Source: Paenibacillus timonensis (GTDB lineage Bacteria; Bacillota; Bacilli; Paenibacillales; Paenibacillaceae). Taken from it: DNA of 64,000 nucleotides. Below the pieces are notes generated by a model. The model did no database searches and was not told where the DNA came from. It saw nothing but the letters and a program-made list of their open reading frames with translations. The position numbers and the translations under genes are program-made. This document shows, piece after piece, positions 34,981 to 43,880 of the stretch; within the stretch, counting starts at the first letter, position 1; the number at the start of each line of letters is the position of its first letter. Where the stretch lies: contig NZ_WNZY01000008.1 in the NCBI RefSeq assembly GCF_009725205.1, forward strand, positions 124,001 to 188,000. The letters run 5' to 3'.

Positions 34981-35871
34981 TCATTCACCCTCAGCAAAAA
35001 TCCGCAAATGCTGCGGCAAAATCTCGAACACGCCGGGCAATTCGCCGCCCAGTTCGCCGTCGAGATTGAGCAGCACGCGGCCGGGCGAGGTCACTTCCAT
35101 GCGCCGCGTCTTGAAGTGGATGACGTGCGAGTCGCCCAAGTGATCGCCGCGCAGCGCCATCGTGACCAGGCGGATGAATTCCGCCAGGTTGCACTTCTTG
35201 ACGGCGATCACGTCGAGCAGTCCGTCGTCGATGCGTGCACCCGGCGCCAACTTCTCGAAGCCGCCCACCGAATTGCTGTTGGCGATCAGGAACAACATGA
35301 ACTCGCCTTCCATCGTCTCGTAGCCTTCCGCATCGATGATCAGCGTGGTTGGCGAGAGGCTGGCCATCTTCTCGATGCCCTTCATGTAGTAGGCCAGTTG
35401 CCCGATCATCGTCTTGAGCCGGCTAGGCACCTCGTAAGTCAGCTCAGTGAGCGAGCCGCCGCCGGCGATGTTGATGAAATGCCGGCCGTTCACCCGGCCG
35501 ATATCAATCGGTCTCGTTTGATTCTCGATGACCAAGTCGCAATAATCCTCCCAGCGCCGGGAGATTCCCATAGCGCGGGCGAAATCGTTCGTCGTGCCCA
35601 GCGGGAACACCCCTAGCGGCGGCAAGTTGCTCTTCCCGGCCATGCCGTTGACGACCTCATTCAGCGTCCCGTCGCCGCCGGCCGCGATAATGATGTCGTA
35701 TCCGCGTTCCACCGCCAGAGCAGCTTCACGCGTCGCATCGCCTTCCCCGGTCGTCGCATGGCACGACGTTTCGATGCCGCCCTGATCCAGTCGCTCCAGC
35801 ACGTCCGGCAGAAGGCGCCGCATCTCTTCTCTTCCCGAGGTTGGATTATAAATCAACCTAGCTCTTTTCAT
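34981..35871 (-). CDS. dgkB: diacylglycerol kinase / YegS-type lipid kinase
   Basis: A 296-residue protein with the catalytic-domain signature ARLIYNPTSGREEMRRLLPD, IIIAAGGDGTLNEVVNGMAG and VFPLGTTNDFARAMGI. Bacillus DgkB phosphorylates diacylglycerol released in lipoteichoic acid synthesis. The framework starts at ATG 35871 with AGGTGG ten bases upstream; the ORF could extend to 35895. In many Bacillales dgkB sits beside the rumA/rlmCD gene, as here. Confidence 0.88.
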   Translation of the reverse strand: MKRARLIYNPTSGREEMRRLLPDVLERLDQGGIETSCHATTGEGDATREAALAVERGYDIIIAAGGDGTLNEVVNGMAGKSNLPPLGVFPLGTTNDFARAMGISRRWEDYCDLVIENQTRPIDIGRVNGRHFINIAGGGSLTELTYEVPSRLKTMIGQLAYYMKGIEKMASLSPTTLIIDAEGYETMEGEFMLFLIANSNSVGGFEKLAPGARIDDGLLDVIAVKKCNLAEFIRLVTMALRGDHLGDSHVIHFKTRRMEVTSPGRVLLNLDGELGGELPGVFEILPQHLRIFAEGE

Positions 35872-35899
35872 TCTACAAACGCCACCTGACCTCAAAATG

Positions 35900-36748
35900 T
35901 CAACATGTCAATGATCCCATTATATTCAATATTTGCTGCGACATCCAGCGAGCCGCCAAAGGATGGGGCAACAAGGCATCCCCCGAATACCGATGCGGCA
36001 ACCCCTCCAACCGCGACGGGATCGTCACCTTCGTAAAATATCCGGCGCTTAAGAAGAGCGGCGCGATGATCACATCCATCCCCCGCTGCTCCGACCAATA
36101 CTGCACCTTCGAACGGATGTTATCCGGATTTAGCAGCGCGTAGTCGGCCCCGCCCGCTAACCCGGCGAGTTCTCCGCATTGTGCTGCCAACGAAGCGATG
36201 CCGCGTTCCCACCGCTGTAAAAATCCTGGGTGCCTGCTGCCATGTCCTACGAGTAGCAGCACTTCGCGCTCCGGTTGCAGCGACAGCCTCTTCACCTTGT
36301 CCCATACCATCTTGGCGACGAGCGGCCCCTCATCGATAGGATCGCCAAAAAACACCCGAGCGGAAACCCGAAAACGTTCCAGATCGGTTTCCTTCTCCGG
36401 CGTATCCTTCACGCCAAGCGCATAAGCAATCTCATCGATATGTGTGCTCCCAGAGGACACGAACAAGGGAATGACGATCATGTCCGTCACTCCCTGAGAT
36501 TCCAGCCGATCGATGCCATCCTGAATCAGGCGACCTTCCACGGTTTCGAGAAAAGCGCAGGCCAGCGGAAGTCCGGCAGGCAAATCACCCGCCGCTTCCG
36601 ATACCGCCGCCTCCACGAGGGCCACCCAATGCTCGTCCGGGGAACCGTGGCTGATCACCAGCACGCCCGGTTTCCGGGAGAGCTCCGCTTGAAGAGCCTC
36701 CCGGCCAGCATCCGGCACCATCGACTGTGCTTGTATTTCCTTGCTCAT
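35900..36748 (-). CDS. CbiX-type sirohydrochlorin chelatase
   Basis: A 282-residue protein with two CbiX halves: GVLVISHGSPDEHW near residue 28 and LLLVGHGSRHPGFLQRWERG near 165, each with the metal-binding histidine of the class II chelatase family. It inserts cobalt (or iron/nickel) into sirohydrochlorin in cobalamin or siroheme synthesis. ATG lies a few bases after the yerC stop, so the two are probably co-transcribed. Confidence 0.85.
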   Translation of the reverse strand: MSKEIQAQSMVPDAGREALQAELSRKPGVLVISHGSPDEHWVALVEAAVSEAAGDLPAGLPLACAFLETVEGRLIQDGIDRLESQGVTDMIVIPLFVSSGSTHIDEIAYALGVKDTPEKETDLERFRVSARVFFGDPIDEGPLVAKMVWDKVKRLSLQPEREVLLLVGHGSRHPGFLQRWERGIASLAAQCGELAGLAGGADYALLNPDNIRSKVQYWSEQRGMDVIIAPLFLSAGYFTKVTIPSRLEGLPHRYSGDALLPHPLAARWMSQQILNIMGSLTC

Positions 36749-36752
36749 AGGC

Positions 36753-37043
36753 TTAACGCCCTAAACGATCCAGCGCCATTTTGTAGCCGTCGTTGCCGTA
36801 GTTCAGGCAGCGCTTCACCCGCGAAATCGTCGCCGTGCTTGCGCCGGTTTCCGCTTCAATCTGGTTGTATGTGTTGCCTTTGCCCAACATACGGGCCACT
36901 TCCAGACGTTGCGACAAAGACTGGATTTCATTTACGGTGCACAGGTCATCAAAAAAAACGTAACATTCCTCGATGTCTTTTAACGTTAAGATGGCTTCGA
37001 ATAATTGATCGATCGTTTTGTCGTTTAACTTCTTCAGTTGCAC
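36753..37043 (-). CDS. yerC: YerC/TrpR-superfamily DNA-binding protein
   Basis: The 96-residue product begins MQLKKLNDKTIDQLFEAILT and carries the TrpR-like helix-turn-helix ARMLGKGNTYNQIEAETGAS followed by TATISRVKRCLNYGNDGYKM. YerC/YecD proteins are ~100 residues, so the GTG at 37043 (GGGGA ten bases upstream) fits better than the ATG at 37112. Function in Bacillus is unclear; fold is that of the Trp repressor. Confidence 0.85.
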   Translation of the reverse strand: MQLKKLNDKTIDQLFEAILTLKDIEECYVFFDDLCTVNEIQSLSQRLEVARMLGKGNTYNQIEAETGASTATISRVKRCLNYGNDGYKMALDRLGR

Positions 37044-37386
37044 TGAATTATCATCCCCTACCGTTACTGTAACCACAACCTCATTGTACCCGAGTGGCGT
37101 ACTCCTTTTCAAGCATTAACGGTTTCACGCATCACAGAAAGAACGCCCAAAATCCGCGAACGCCCACCAGAACCGGGACATTCGTCCATACGCAAGACCC
37201 GGCGGGCACATACAGTATAGTAATACAAACGCCTAGCTAGGGAAAATAACGCCGACTCCAATGAGCGGGTCCCCTGCGGCGTATACCGCTCCAAACCTAG
37301 GTCTTGTCTCGGATGGGCGGACAAGAAGGAAACGGGCCTTCATCGTCTGCCTGCCCGACAAAATATCCGAAAAGGAAAGTGATACC
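37044..37386. other. divergent intergenic region
   Basis: Lies between the yerC start (minus) and the YqfQ-like start (plus), so both promoters should be here. AT-rich TATAGTAAT near 37215 could serve as a -10 box on either strand, but no clear -35 is visible. No repeat or ORF with coding character was found. Confidence 0.5.
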
Positions 37387-37890
37387 ATGCCCCAAAACTA
37401 TGATTCACGCCAAGGTCCGGTGCCCCCGTTCTATCCGTACACCCATTACTACCCGGGGGTGAATCCGTACGAAATCAAAGCGGAGGCTTCCTCGCTGGTC
37501 CCTTACTCCCCGCCGTCCCCCACACCAACCCAAGCGCCGGCCGCCGCAACGCCGAAATCCGGCGGCGGATTATCGCTGCCCAGCCTAGGCGACCTTAAAG
37601 GCATCGTTGACCGGATGGGCGGGATCGACGGCATCCTGGCTACGATGGGCCAGGTGCAGAAGGTCATGCAAACCGTGCAGCAATTCGCCCCGATGGCGAA
37701 GCTGTTCACCGCGTTCCTGCCTGGAGGCAAAGGCAAATCCGCCGGCGGTCGTGCCGGTCGGATGGATGAATACCGGCCCCGCCGACGGAAGTCGACCCGC
37801 AAGAAGAGCGGAAGCCGTACCGGAACCAGCCGCAGCGGAAAACGCTCGTCGACCGGGAAATCCGGCAAATCGGGTAAACGCCGCCGTTAA
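37387..37890 (+). CDS. YqfQ/VrrA-like low-complexity protein
   Basis: A 167-residue protein starting MPQNYDSRQGPVPPFYPYTH: Pro/Tyr-rich N-terminus, a hydrophobic helix pair (LKGIVDRMGGIDGILATMGQ) and a strongly basic Lys/Arg/Ser tail (KSTRKKSGSRTGTSRSGKRS). Similar layout to Bacillus YqfQ/VrrA-type proteins of unknown role, possibly spore- or wall-associated. AAAGGAAAG lies seven bases before ATG. The downstream frame to 37261 lacks a site. Confidence 0.65.
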   Translation: MPQNYDSRQGPVPPFYPYTHYYPGVNPYEIKAEASSLVPYSPPSPTPTQAPAAATPKSGGGLSLPSLGDLKGIVDRMGGIDGILATMGQVQKVMQTVQQFAPMAKLFTAFLPGGKGKSAGGRAGRMDEYRPRRRKSTRKKSGSRTGTSRSGKRSSTGKSGKSGKRRR

Positions 37891-37910
37891 CTCGGCGGCG
37901 GCTTTACTTT
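37880..37910 (+). terminator. terminator of the YqfQ-like gene
   Basis: GCCGCCG, six-base loop containing the stop codon region, CGGCGGC, then GGCTTTACTTT. The stem overlaps the last codons. Confidence 0.55.
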
Positions 37911-37933
37911 CAGCAACACACCCGCGAGTCAAC

Positions 37934-38893
37934 TTACTTAAACCAGCCCCGTTTACTAAACCAGAGAATCATCCAGCCGCCAAGCGCGGCCATCAGCCCG
38001 ATGACGGCAAAGTACCCGTATTTCCACTGTAGCTCCGGCATATTAATGAAGTTCATCCCGTAAATGCCGGCGATCAGCGTCAGCGGCATAAAGACGGTGG
38101 TGATAACCGTTAACGTCTTCATGATGCCGTTCATCCGATTGGAATTCAGCGAAATATAGGAGTCGCGTAAATCCGCGGTCATTTCCCGATCAGCATCGAT
38201 CATCTCCGACAATTTAAGCAGATGGTCGTAGATGTCCGCATAATAAGCCCGCGGCTCCTTGTCCCCTTGGACATGCTGCGAATTCAGGATGCGGTACATG
38301 AGGTCACGCATCGGCACGATCGTCCGGCGCAACTTGAGCAGCCGGCTGCGCAGGTCGAATACCTGGTTCATCAACTGCTCGACCGACTCGCTGCTGCCTT
38401 TACTCTCCAATTCATCAAGTTCATCTTCGATTGAATATACGCAAGGGAAATAATGGTCCACCAGACTGTCGATTACAATGTAGGCCGCTGAATATGGCCC
38501 GTGCACCCAGACCTTACGGTCATGAGCCCGTTTCAGCATACTGTTCCACGCTTCATCCATTTCGTCCAGCCGTCGCTGGTGAAACGAAACCAGACAGTCA
38601 TCTCCGATAAACAGATCCACTTCTACGGTATCCAGCGTTTGTTCATCGATCGCATGCAGCACCAGAAACTGAAAATCTTCATAATAGTCCATTTTCGGCC
38701 GTTGCAGCACATGCAAGCAATCCTCGATCGCCAGCGGATGGAAATGAAAAAAAGTCGCGAGTACCTCGGCTTCCTCCGACGTAGGAGCGTCCAAATCAAC
38801 CCAGGTCCACACGAACTGCCCGTCTTTGATCCGCTCCAACGGAAGGTCCGTCAAGACCTGATGGTCCCGCGTCATCCCCATGACCCTGATCAT
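37934..38893 (-). CDS. corA: CorA-family magnesium transporter
   Basis: A 319-residue CorA: large cytoplasmic N-domain, then the two C-terminal membrane helices with the signature YGMNF (GIYGMNFINMPELQWKYGYF) and ending in a short basic tail. It moves Mg2+ (or Co2+/Ni2+) inward. ATG at 38893 has AGGAGG nine bases upstream; the longer frame to 39043 runs into repeat DNA and is rejected. A terminator-like hairpin ends three bases before the ribosome binding site. Confidence 0.9.
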   Translation of the reverse strand: MIRVMGMTRDHQVLTDLPLERIKDGQFVWTWVDLDAPTSEEAEVLATFFHFHPLAIEDCLHVLQRPKMDYYEDFQFLVLHAIDEQTLDTVEVDLFIGDDCLVSFHQRRLDEMDEAWNSMLKRAHDRKVWVHGPYSAAYIVIDSLVDHYFPCVYSIEDELDELESKGSSESVEQLMNQVFDLRSRLLKLRRTIVPMRDLMYRILNSQHVQGDKEPRAYYADIYDHLLKLSEMIDADREMTADLRDSYISLNSNRMNGIMKTLTVITTVFMPLTLIAGIYGMNFINMPELQWKYGYFAVIGLMAALGGWMILWFSKRGWFK

Positions 38894-38909
38894 AATACGC
38901 CGCCTCCTC

Positions 38910-38940
38910 AAAAAAAGCCAATCCTCGGCAGATTGGCTTT
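38910..38940 (-). terminator. hairpin with T run directly before the corA ribosome binding site
   Basis: Minus strand: AAAGCCAATC, seven-base loop, GATTGGCTTT, with seven T ending three bases before AGGAGG of corA. It could be the terminator of the phosphate operon or an attenuator of corA. Confidence 0.75.
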
Positions 38941-38963
38941 CGTCGTTATTCCTAAATAGGTTG

Positions 38964-39021
38964 ATTCGATGTCGAATCCCCTTCTTGTCCAGCTTCGTGA
39001 TCAAAAGACGACTTTTTGAAC
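38964..39021 (+). repeat. partial copy of the GTTCAAAAA MITE-like repeat
   Basis: GATTCGATGTCGAATCC ... GACTTTTTGAAC repeats the right end of the full copy at 39148-39205 almost exactly, and both are followed by TTCCTCTTA, so a tandem duplication of this end seems to have occurred. Confidence 0.8.
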
Positions 39022-39037
39022 TTCCTCTTAAATATAG

Positions 39038-39205
39038 GTTCAAAAATTCGGCTTTTCAGCACCAAGAAGGTTGGATGAAGCTAGGGCCTGAGTAGCGGAG
39101 CGTAGACAGATCTACGTGAGCAACGGAAGGCCCGGCTGAATTCAAGATTCGATGTCGAGTCCACTTCTTGTCCAGCTTCGTGATCAAAAGACGACTTTTT
39201 TGAAC
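39038..39205 (+). repeat. MITE-like 168-bp repeat (copy 1)
   Basis: Bounded by GTTCAAAAA and TTTTTTGAAC. The inner part (GCACCAAGAAGGTTGGATGA, GCTAGGGCCTGAGTAGCGGA, CGTAGACAGATCTACGTGAG, CAACGGAAGGCCCGGCTGAA) is nearly identical to the reverse complement of 57037-57205. CGTAGA-CAGA-TCTACG forms an internal hairpin. Confidence 0.85.
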
Positions 39206-39211
39206 TTCCTC

Positions 39212-40201
39212 TTAGAAGAGCAGCTTGTAGATGGCTCCGGCCATGATAAACACGATCGGAATCGTAATCACCCAGGCGATGACGATACGTCCGGCCATAG
39301 ACCAACGTACGGCGGAGAACCGTTTAGCCGAACCTACACCGAGGATCGCCGACGTAATCGCATGCGTCGTACTGACCGGTAAATGGAACAATGTCGCTCC
39401 AAAGATAACGGATGCGGCCGAAATATCCGCAGCGAAACCGTTGATCGGCTCGATTTTGAAAATTTTCGTCCCCATCGTTTTGATGATCTTCCAGCCGCCG
39501 ATTGAGGTTCCCAGCGCCATCGCTGTTGCTGCGGCGAGCTTAACCCAAAGCGGCACTTCCATATGATCCTGGAAGTCGGCCGTCACCAAGGCGAATGTGA
39601 TAATCCCCATGGCTTTCTGCGCATCGTTCGTACCATGCGTGAAGCTTTGCAGCGCAGCAGTCACAATCTGCAGCGAACGAAAGCCTTTATTTACGGTATG
39701 CGGGCTACGTCTGGCAAAGATCCACTTTAAAACCAACATGACGATATAACCAATGGCGAAAGCGATCAGCGGAGAGAAGACCAGACCTTCAACGATCGTC
39801 GTAAACCCACTCCAGTTGAGCTTGTCCGGTCCTGCGCCAACATACACGGCCCCAGCCAAGGAGCCGATCAGTGCATGGGAAGAAGACGACGGTATCCCAA
39901 ACCACCACGTAATTAAGTTCCAAATGATTGCCGACAGCAAGGTAGCGATCAAGACTTCCAGACCGTTATCCAGCTTTGCTGGATCGGCCACGCTGCCCCC
40001 GATTGTTTTGGCGACGCCGGTAAACAAGATCGCGCCCAGAAAGTTCATCACGGCTGCCATCATAATCGCCGTCCGCGGCTTCAACGCGCGCGTTGAGACC
40101 GAGGTCGCGATCGCATTGGCCGTATCATGGAAGCCATTGATGAAGTCGAACCCCAGCGCCAGCACGATAACGATAAGAATAATCAGTAAACTCGTATCCA
40201 T
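39212..40201 (-). CDS. pit: PiT-family inorganic phosphate transporter
   Basis: A 329-residue polytopic protein with the PiT signatures FDFINGFHDTANAIATSVST at the N-terminus and QSFTHGTNDAQKAMGIITFA in the second half, about ten membrane segments in two homologous halves. It is a low-affinity metal-phosphate symporter. The gene follows the DUF47 gene by 80 bases; this pair is conserved, with DUF47 regulating the transporter. The stop lies next to the MITE-like repeat. Confidence 0.92.
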   Translation of the reverse strand: MDTSLLIILIVIVLALGFDFINGFHDTANAIATSVSTRALKPRTAIMMAAVMNFLGAILFTGVAKTIGGSVADPAKLDNGLEVLIATLLSAIIWNLITWWFGIPSSSSHALIGSLAGAVYVGAGPDKLNWSGFTTIVEGLVFSPLIAFAIGYIVMLVLKWIFARRSPHTVNKGFRSLQIVTAALQSFTHGTNDAQKAMGIITFALVTADFQDHMEVPLWVKLAAATAMALGTSIGGWKIIKTMGTKIFKIEPINGFAADISAASVIFGATLFHLPVSTTHAITSAILGVGSAKRFSAVRWSMAGRIVIAWVITIPIVFIMAGAIYKLLF

Positions 40202-40281
40202 AGCTTTTTTGCACAGATGGTGTTCTCTATGTAAATCCGCGCAATTCTAACCTCCCGAATATCAAATATAGAGTGAAGTTC

Positions 40282-40896
40282 TTAAGAATTACGCATGATG
40301 ATGGATTCCAGCATGTTGGCTACCTTTTCGCAGGCATCCGTTGTCGTTTCCAATCGTTCGTAGATCTCTTTCTTCTTGATTAGCTCGATCGGATCCGTCA
40401 CCTTCATGAACAGTTCCTTGATGCAGATGCGCAGCAACTCATCGCCTTGATTCTCCAGATCGTTCAGACGGATCGTATATTCACGAATCGCAAGCAGCTT
40501 TTTCTGGGAAAGCAAATGGATCGCCTTTTGGATTTCATATGCCGAATTGCGCAGAATTTCCGCGAACCGGGCGATATATTCGTCAGGCTCGGTCAAATGA
40601 TACATGAAGAATCGAGAAGTTGAAGCTTCCAACCCGTCAATCACATCGTCCAGCGCCGTGATTAGATGCATGATGTCGTCCCGTTCAATGGGGGTAATGA
40701 ACGTTTTGTTCAATTCTACGATGATTCTATGGGTGTATTCATCGCATTTGGATTCGTATTCCTTCATCTTCTTGGCGAACGCTTCAACGTCCTTGAATTC
40801 CGCCACTTGCTGGGCAAAATAATCAGCCGAATGCACGATCGTATCCGCCATATCCTCTAACGTCTGGAAAAAGATATCTTTCTTCTTCACTCGCAT
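40282..40896 (-). CDS. DUF47/PhoU-like phosphate transport accessory protein
   Basis: A 204-residue all-helical protein (QVAEFKDVEAFAKKMKEYES, DDIMHLITALDDVIDGLEAS, YERLETTTDACEKVANMLES) of the DUF47 (YkaA) family, which has the PhoU fold and controls the adjacent PiT transporter. It starts MRVKKKDIFFQTLEDMADTI and is the first gene of the two-gene unit. The AT-rich 190 bases upstream hold the promoter, not resolved here. Confidence 0.88.
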   Translation of the reverse strand: MRVKKKDIFFQTLEDMADTIVHSADYFAQQVAEFKDVEAFAKKMKEYESKCDEYTHRIIVELNKTFITPIERDDIMHLITALDDVIDGLEASTSRFFMYHLTEPDEYIARFAEILRNSAYEIQKAIHLLSQKKLLAIREYTIRLNDLENQGDELLRICIKELFMKVTDPIELIKKKEIYERLETTTDACEKVANMLESIIMRNS

Positions 40897-41089
40897 CAGT
40901 ATCCCCTTTTCTCTCCATAAGGTATTTCTTACGGTCGTTTTTACACAACCTTGAATATCTTATCACAACTGCTTAACAGATAGGAAATAATGTCGCAAAC
41001 ATTTCACGATCATGTGCTTATAATTCCCCTTATTCTGTCAGAGTTATCCTTCCATCGCCTTAAAAATACAAGATCTGCCTTTCCCGCCT

Positions 41090-42175
41090 TTACTCCGCCT
41101 TAACATGACTGGAGAAATCCGGGGTATTCGGTACGACGTGGATGAATGTCTTGCCCGGCACCATCGGCAGCTCCACGTTATCTTTGATGAAGCGGATGAT
41201 GTCGCCGTCCTTGCGGATCCATTCGGCCCGAGTCACTTTGCCTTGCTGGAACAACATCGCTTCACCGCCAAGCGACAGTCCGACATCCAACCGGCCAACG
41301 TCGTCCAATACCTGATGGTCCGCCCCCATGACAATCACGTTCGCGGCAGTTAATTGCTCTCCGCTCTCCAGATCGGTATGTGGCTCGCCGTTGATGGACC
41401 GTTTATACTGCCCGGTCGCGGCATCGTATAAGTAACTTACCCGGTAATTGTCCAGTTGAAATTTAATCTCCACGTTGTTGGCCGTCTCCAGGGAAATCGG
41501 TTGTTCGTTCTCCTTATAAAAAGTGTACGCAGGTACTGCCGTCTCCTCCGTCGCATACCCGCGCTTGGCGGCACCTTCCAGGAGCTTCTCCACGTTGGAA
41601 TACAAATTATGCGGCGCTTTCCGGGACTTGTCCCGCCAGAAGAAAGAGCCTGCATTCGTGATCTCGTCCAGATCCTCCTTGTGTTGCCTTTGCAGAATCG
41701 CATAGGCGTCATTGCTTGCTCCGGCATGCACCAGCACGCCGCGGTAGCTTTCGCCCAAATCGATCATATAAGGGCGGATGCTGCGGATCGGACCGATCTT
41801 GGCATTGTCCGGCTGACTGTGGAAGATCGATATCAGCCGCGTGACCCCGCCTTCGGCCAGCACCTCATAGACGACGTCTGCATCGATCAAGCCCGATTGC
41901 GGGCGGGCCGCCGGCGCATTGTTGATCATAATGGCGAGCGGTCTGCGAGTGAGCGGCTCCTCGAGCGGCAGCCCCGTCAGCGGGGCGGTATAAGCGGGAG
42001 TCGCCGGTTCGGGCGGCGTGGTCTCCTCCGGGACCGCCGTTTGCGGCGGAGCGATGCCGTCCGCAGGAGGGACCGCTTCCCCGCTCTTCCCGCAGGCGGA
42101 GAGCAAAACGACGAGCAGCGATACAAGCAGCAGCCAACTTAACTTCGATGATTTCAAAGGCATATCCTCCGTCAC
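41090..42175 (-). CDS. DUF3048 lipoprotein (YerB-like)
   Basis: A 361-residue lipoprotein: signal peptide with lipobox (LLVSLLVVLLSACGKSGE, Cys modified), a Pro/Thr-rich spacer (PEETTPPEPATPAY), then two DUF3048 domains containing LAIMINNAPAARPQSGLIDA and KIGPIRSIRPYMIDLGESYR. Members (YerB) are extracytoplasmic and of unknown function. GTG at 42175 or ATG at 42163 can start; both keep the signal peptide. Confidence 0.88.
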   Translation of the reverse strand: MTEDMPLKSSKLSWLLLVSLLVVLLSACGKSGEAVPPADGIAPPQTAVPEETTPPEPATPAYTAPLTGLPLEEPLTRRPLAIMINNAPAARPQSGLIDADVVYEVLAEGGVTRLISIFHSQPDNAKIGPIRSIRPYMIDLGESYRGVLVHAGASNDAYAILQRQHKEDLDEITNAGSFFWRDKSRKAPHNLYSNVEKLLEGAAKRGYATEETAVPAYTFYKENEQPISLETANNVEIKFQLDNYRVSYLYDAATGQYKRSINGEPHTDLESGEQLTAANVIVMGADHQVLDDVGRLDVGLSLGGEAMLFQQGKVTRAEWIRKDGDIIRFIKDNVELPMVPGKTFIHVVPNTPDFSSHVKAE

Positions 42176-42266
42176 AATTCCTGAGTTTTCTACATTATAC
42201 GTTGAATCGCCGATCTGGGGGAAGCCAGAACCTCACTTCTTTCCATGACGAATCCGATATTGGATA

Positions 42267-42299
42267 AAATTTAAAATAATAATTGAATGTTTTAAATTT
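42267..42299 (+). promoter_or_regulatory. operator-like inverted repeat upstream of doxX
   Basis: AAATTTAAAA (42267-42276) and TTTTAAATTT (42290-42299) form a perfect ten-base inverted repeat in an AT-rich stretch about 100 bases before the DoxX start. It resembles redox/quinone-sensing MarR/DUF24-type operators. Confidence 0.45.
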
Positions 42300-42390
42300 A
42301 GACCCTAATATGAATACTAAAGGATAGGAGAAAATTTCCACGAAAAAGAACGAACACTGTCACCGCCTATAGCGGAAAGGAGATGTAGAT

Positions 42391-42873
42391 ATGATCGTAA
42401 AATGGTTAAGGGAGAGTACGATTGCTTCTGTGCTGCTCTTGCTGGTAAGACTTTACGTAGGTTATGAATGGCTGACCTCGGGGTGGGGGAAAGTGACCGG
42501 CGGTTTTGATGCCGCTGGATTTCTGACGGGAGCCCTGGAGAAGAGCGGCGGCGAACACCCAGCCGTTTCGAGTTGGTGGGCTTCGTTCCTTGAACACTTT
42601 GCCGTACCGAACGTCGGCTTGTTTAATATCTTGGTACCTTATGGCGAGGTCCTCGTCGGACTTGGTCTCATCCTCGGCACCTTTACTTGGCTGGCTGCCT
42701 TCTTCGGCATGGTCATGAATTTTGCCTTTTTGTTCTCGGGTACGGTGAGCTCGAACCCGCTGCTGCTGCTGCTCCAAATCTTTATCGTCGTGGCCGGTTC
42801 GAATGCCGGGCGGATCGGATTGGACTACTTCATCCAGCCTTACTTCCGTAAGAACTTCGGACGACGGCGTTGA
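42391..42873 (+). CDS. DoxX-family membrane protein
   Basis: A 160-residue protein with four membrane segments (LLLLVRLYVGYEWLTSGWGK, LFNILVPYGEVLVGLGLILG, AAFFGMVMNFAFLFSGTVSS, IFIVVAGSNAGRIGLDYF). DoxX/CatD-like proteins are membrane parts of quinone or catechol detoxification. AAAGGAGA precedes ATG. It is convergent with the extradiol dioxygenase gene across a shared terminator. Confidence 0.85.
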   Translation: MIVKWLRESTIASVLLLLVRLYVGYEWLTSGWGKVTGGFDAAGFLTGALEKSGGEHPAVSSWWASFLEHFAVPNVGLFNILVPYGEVLVGLGLILGTFTWLAAFFGMVMNFAFLFSGTVSSNPLLLLLQIFIVVAGSNAGRIGLDYFIQPYFRKNFGRRR

Positions 42874-42890
42874 CCTCGCTCCAGCCAGAA

Positions 42891-42933
42891 AAAAGCGCAG
42901 ACCCCAAACCTTGGGTTCTGCGCTTTATTTATT
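42891..42933. terminator. bidirectional terminator between doxX and the dioxygenase gene
   Basis: AAAGCGCAGA and TCTGCGCTTT with an inner CCCAA/TTGGG stem; A run on the left, T run on the right. Confidence 0.8.
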
Positions 42934-42974
42934 AGGACCGGTCTCTTCGTTAGCCGGAAGAAGTTTTCCATCCA

Positions 42975-43763
42975 TTAACTGCCACCGAACCTCCAGCAGT
43001 TTAAGCTAAGACTGCCGTACTGATAATCCTGAAACAGCTTCACAGCCTGGCGCTCGTCGTCCGCAGCCCCCATGGCGTACAGCAACGGCGCAAAATGCTC
43101 TCGTCCGTAAGTCGGTATCGCCATTCGCACATGCGGAGCTTTGTGGTCATAATCAAACAACTGACGCAAGTCCCAGCTCTGAAGCTGCTGACCCACCCAA
43201 TCGTCGAATTCAACCGCCCAGGCTTCCGGTTCCCGCGCTTCCCAATCCAGAAGGCGAAGATTGTGGACCAATCCGCCGCTGCCGATGACGAGAATGTTCT
43301 GATGCCGTAGCTCGGCCAGCATCTTGCCGATGGCATATTGTTCTTCAGGTTCGCGTTTGGCGTCCACGGATAGCGCTACTACCGGGATCTCAGCAGACGG
43401 AAACAACAGCTGCAAGACAACCCAGGCCCCATGGTCGAGTCCTCTACCCTCCGAAGGCTTATACGGCAAGTTGTGCGCTCGAAAGATCGCCTCAATTTCT
43501 TCACTCAGCTCGGGACTGCCCGGAGCCGGATATTCGATCGCATACATTTCTTCCGGAAAACCGTAGAAATCATGCATCGTCGTATGCCTCGTGTCGGTCG
43601 TGACCCCTTGTACTGGATCATCCCAGTGAGCTGAGAAAATCACAACGGCTTTGGGTAGCTCCAGCGTTTCTTGGCCCAACTGACGTAGAAATTCCGTATA
43701 CGCGTTTTGCTCAATGGCCAAAGTAGGCGATCCGTGTGCAATAAACAATGCAGGCTGAGACAT
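42975..43763 (-). CDS. LigB-type extradiol dioxygenase (YgiD/DODA family)
   Basis: A 262-residue class III extradiol dioxygenase: PALFIAHGSPTLAIE (metal His), VVIFSAHWDDPVQGV, GLDHGAWVVLQLLFPSAEIP and VIGSGGLVHNLR carry the conserved His residues. It opens catechol-type rings (DOPA 4,5-dioxygenase like). Next to a DoxX protein, a role in removing aromatic or quinone stress is plausible. Confidence 0.88.
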   Translation of the reverse strand: MSQPALFIAHGSPTLAIEQNAYTEFLRQLGQETLELPKAVVIFSAHWDDPVQGVTTDTRHTTMHDFYGFPEEMYAIEYPAPGSPELSEEIEAIFRAHNLPYKPSEGRGLDHGAWVVLQLLFPSAEIPVVALSVDAKREPEEQYAIGKMLAELRHQNILVIGSGGLVHNLRLLDWEAREPEAWAVEFDDWVGQQLQSWDLRQLFDYDHKAPHVRMAIPTYGREHFAPLLYAMGAADDERQAVKLFQDYQYGSLSLNCWRFGGS

Positions 43764-43880
43764 CAGCTCCCAAACCTCCCTACGCCAAAAAATGGTTACA
43801 TCTTCATTGTATCCATCCCGGAAGGATTTTACCAGTTTTTGTGTATCCGAGTCGGGTGCATGCCTTCTCCCCCAGCTAAC

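Noticed and set aside
38894..39043. 50-residue N-terminal extension of CorA
   Set aside because: It would translate the terminator hairpin and MITE-like repeat; the ATG at 38893 has AGGAGG.
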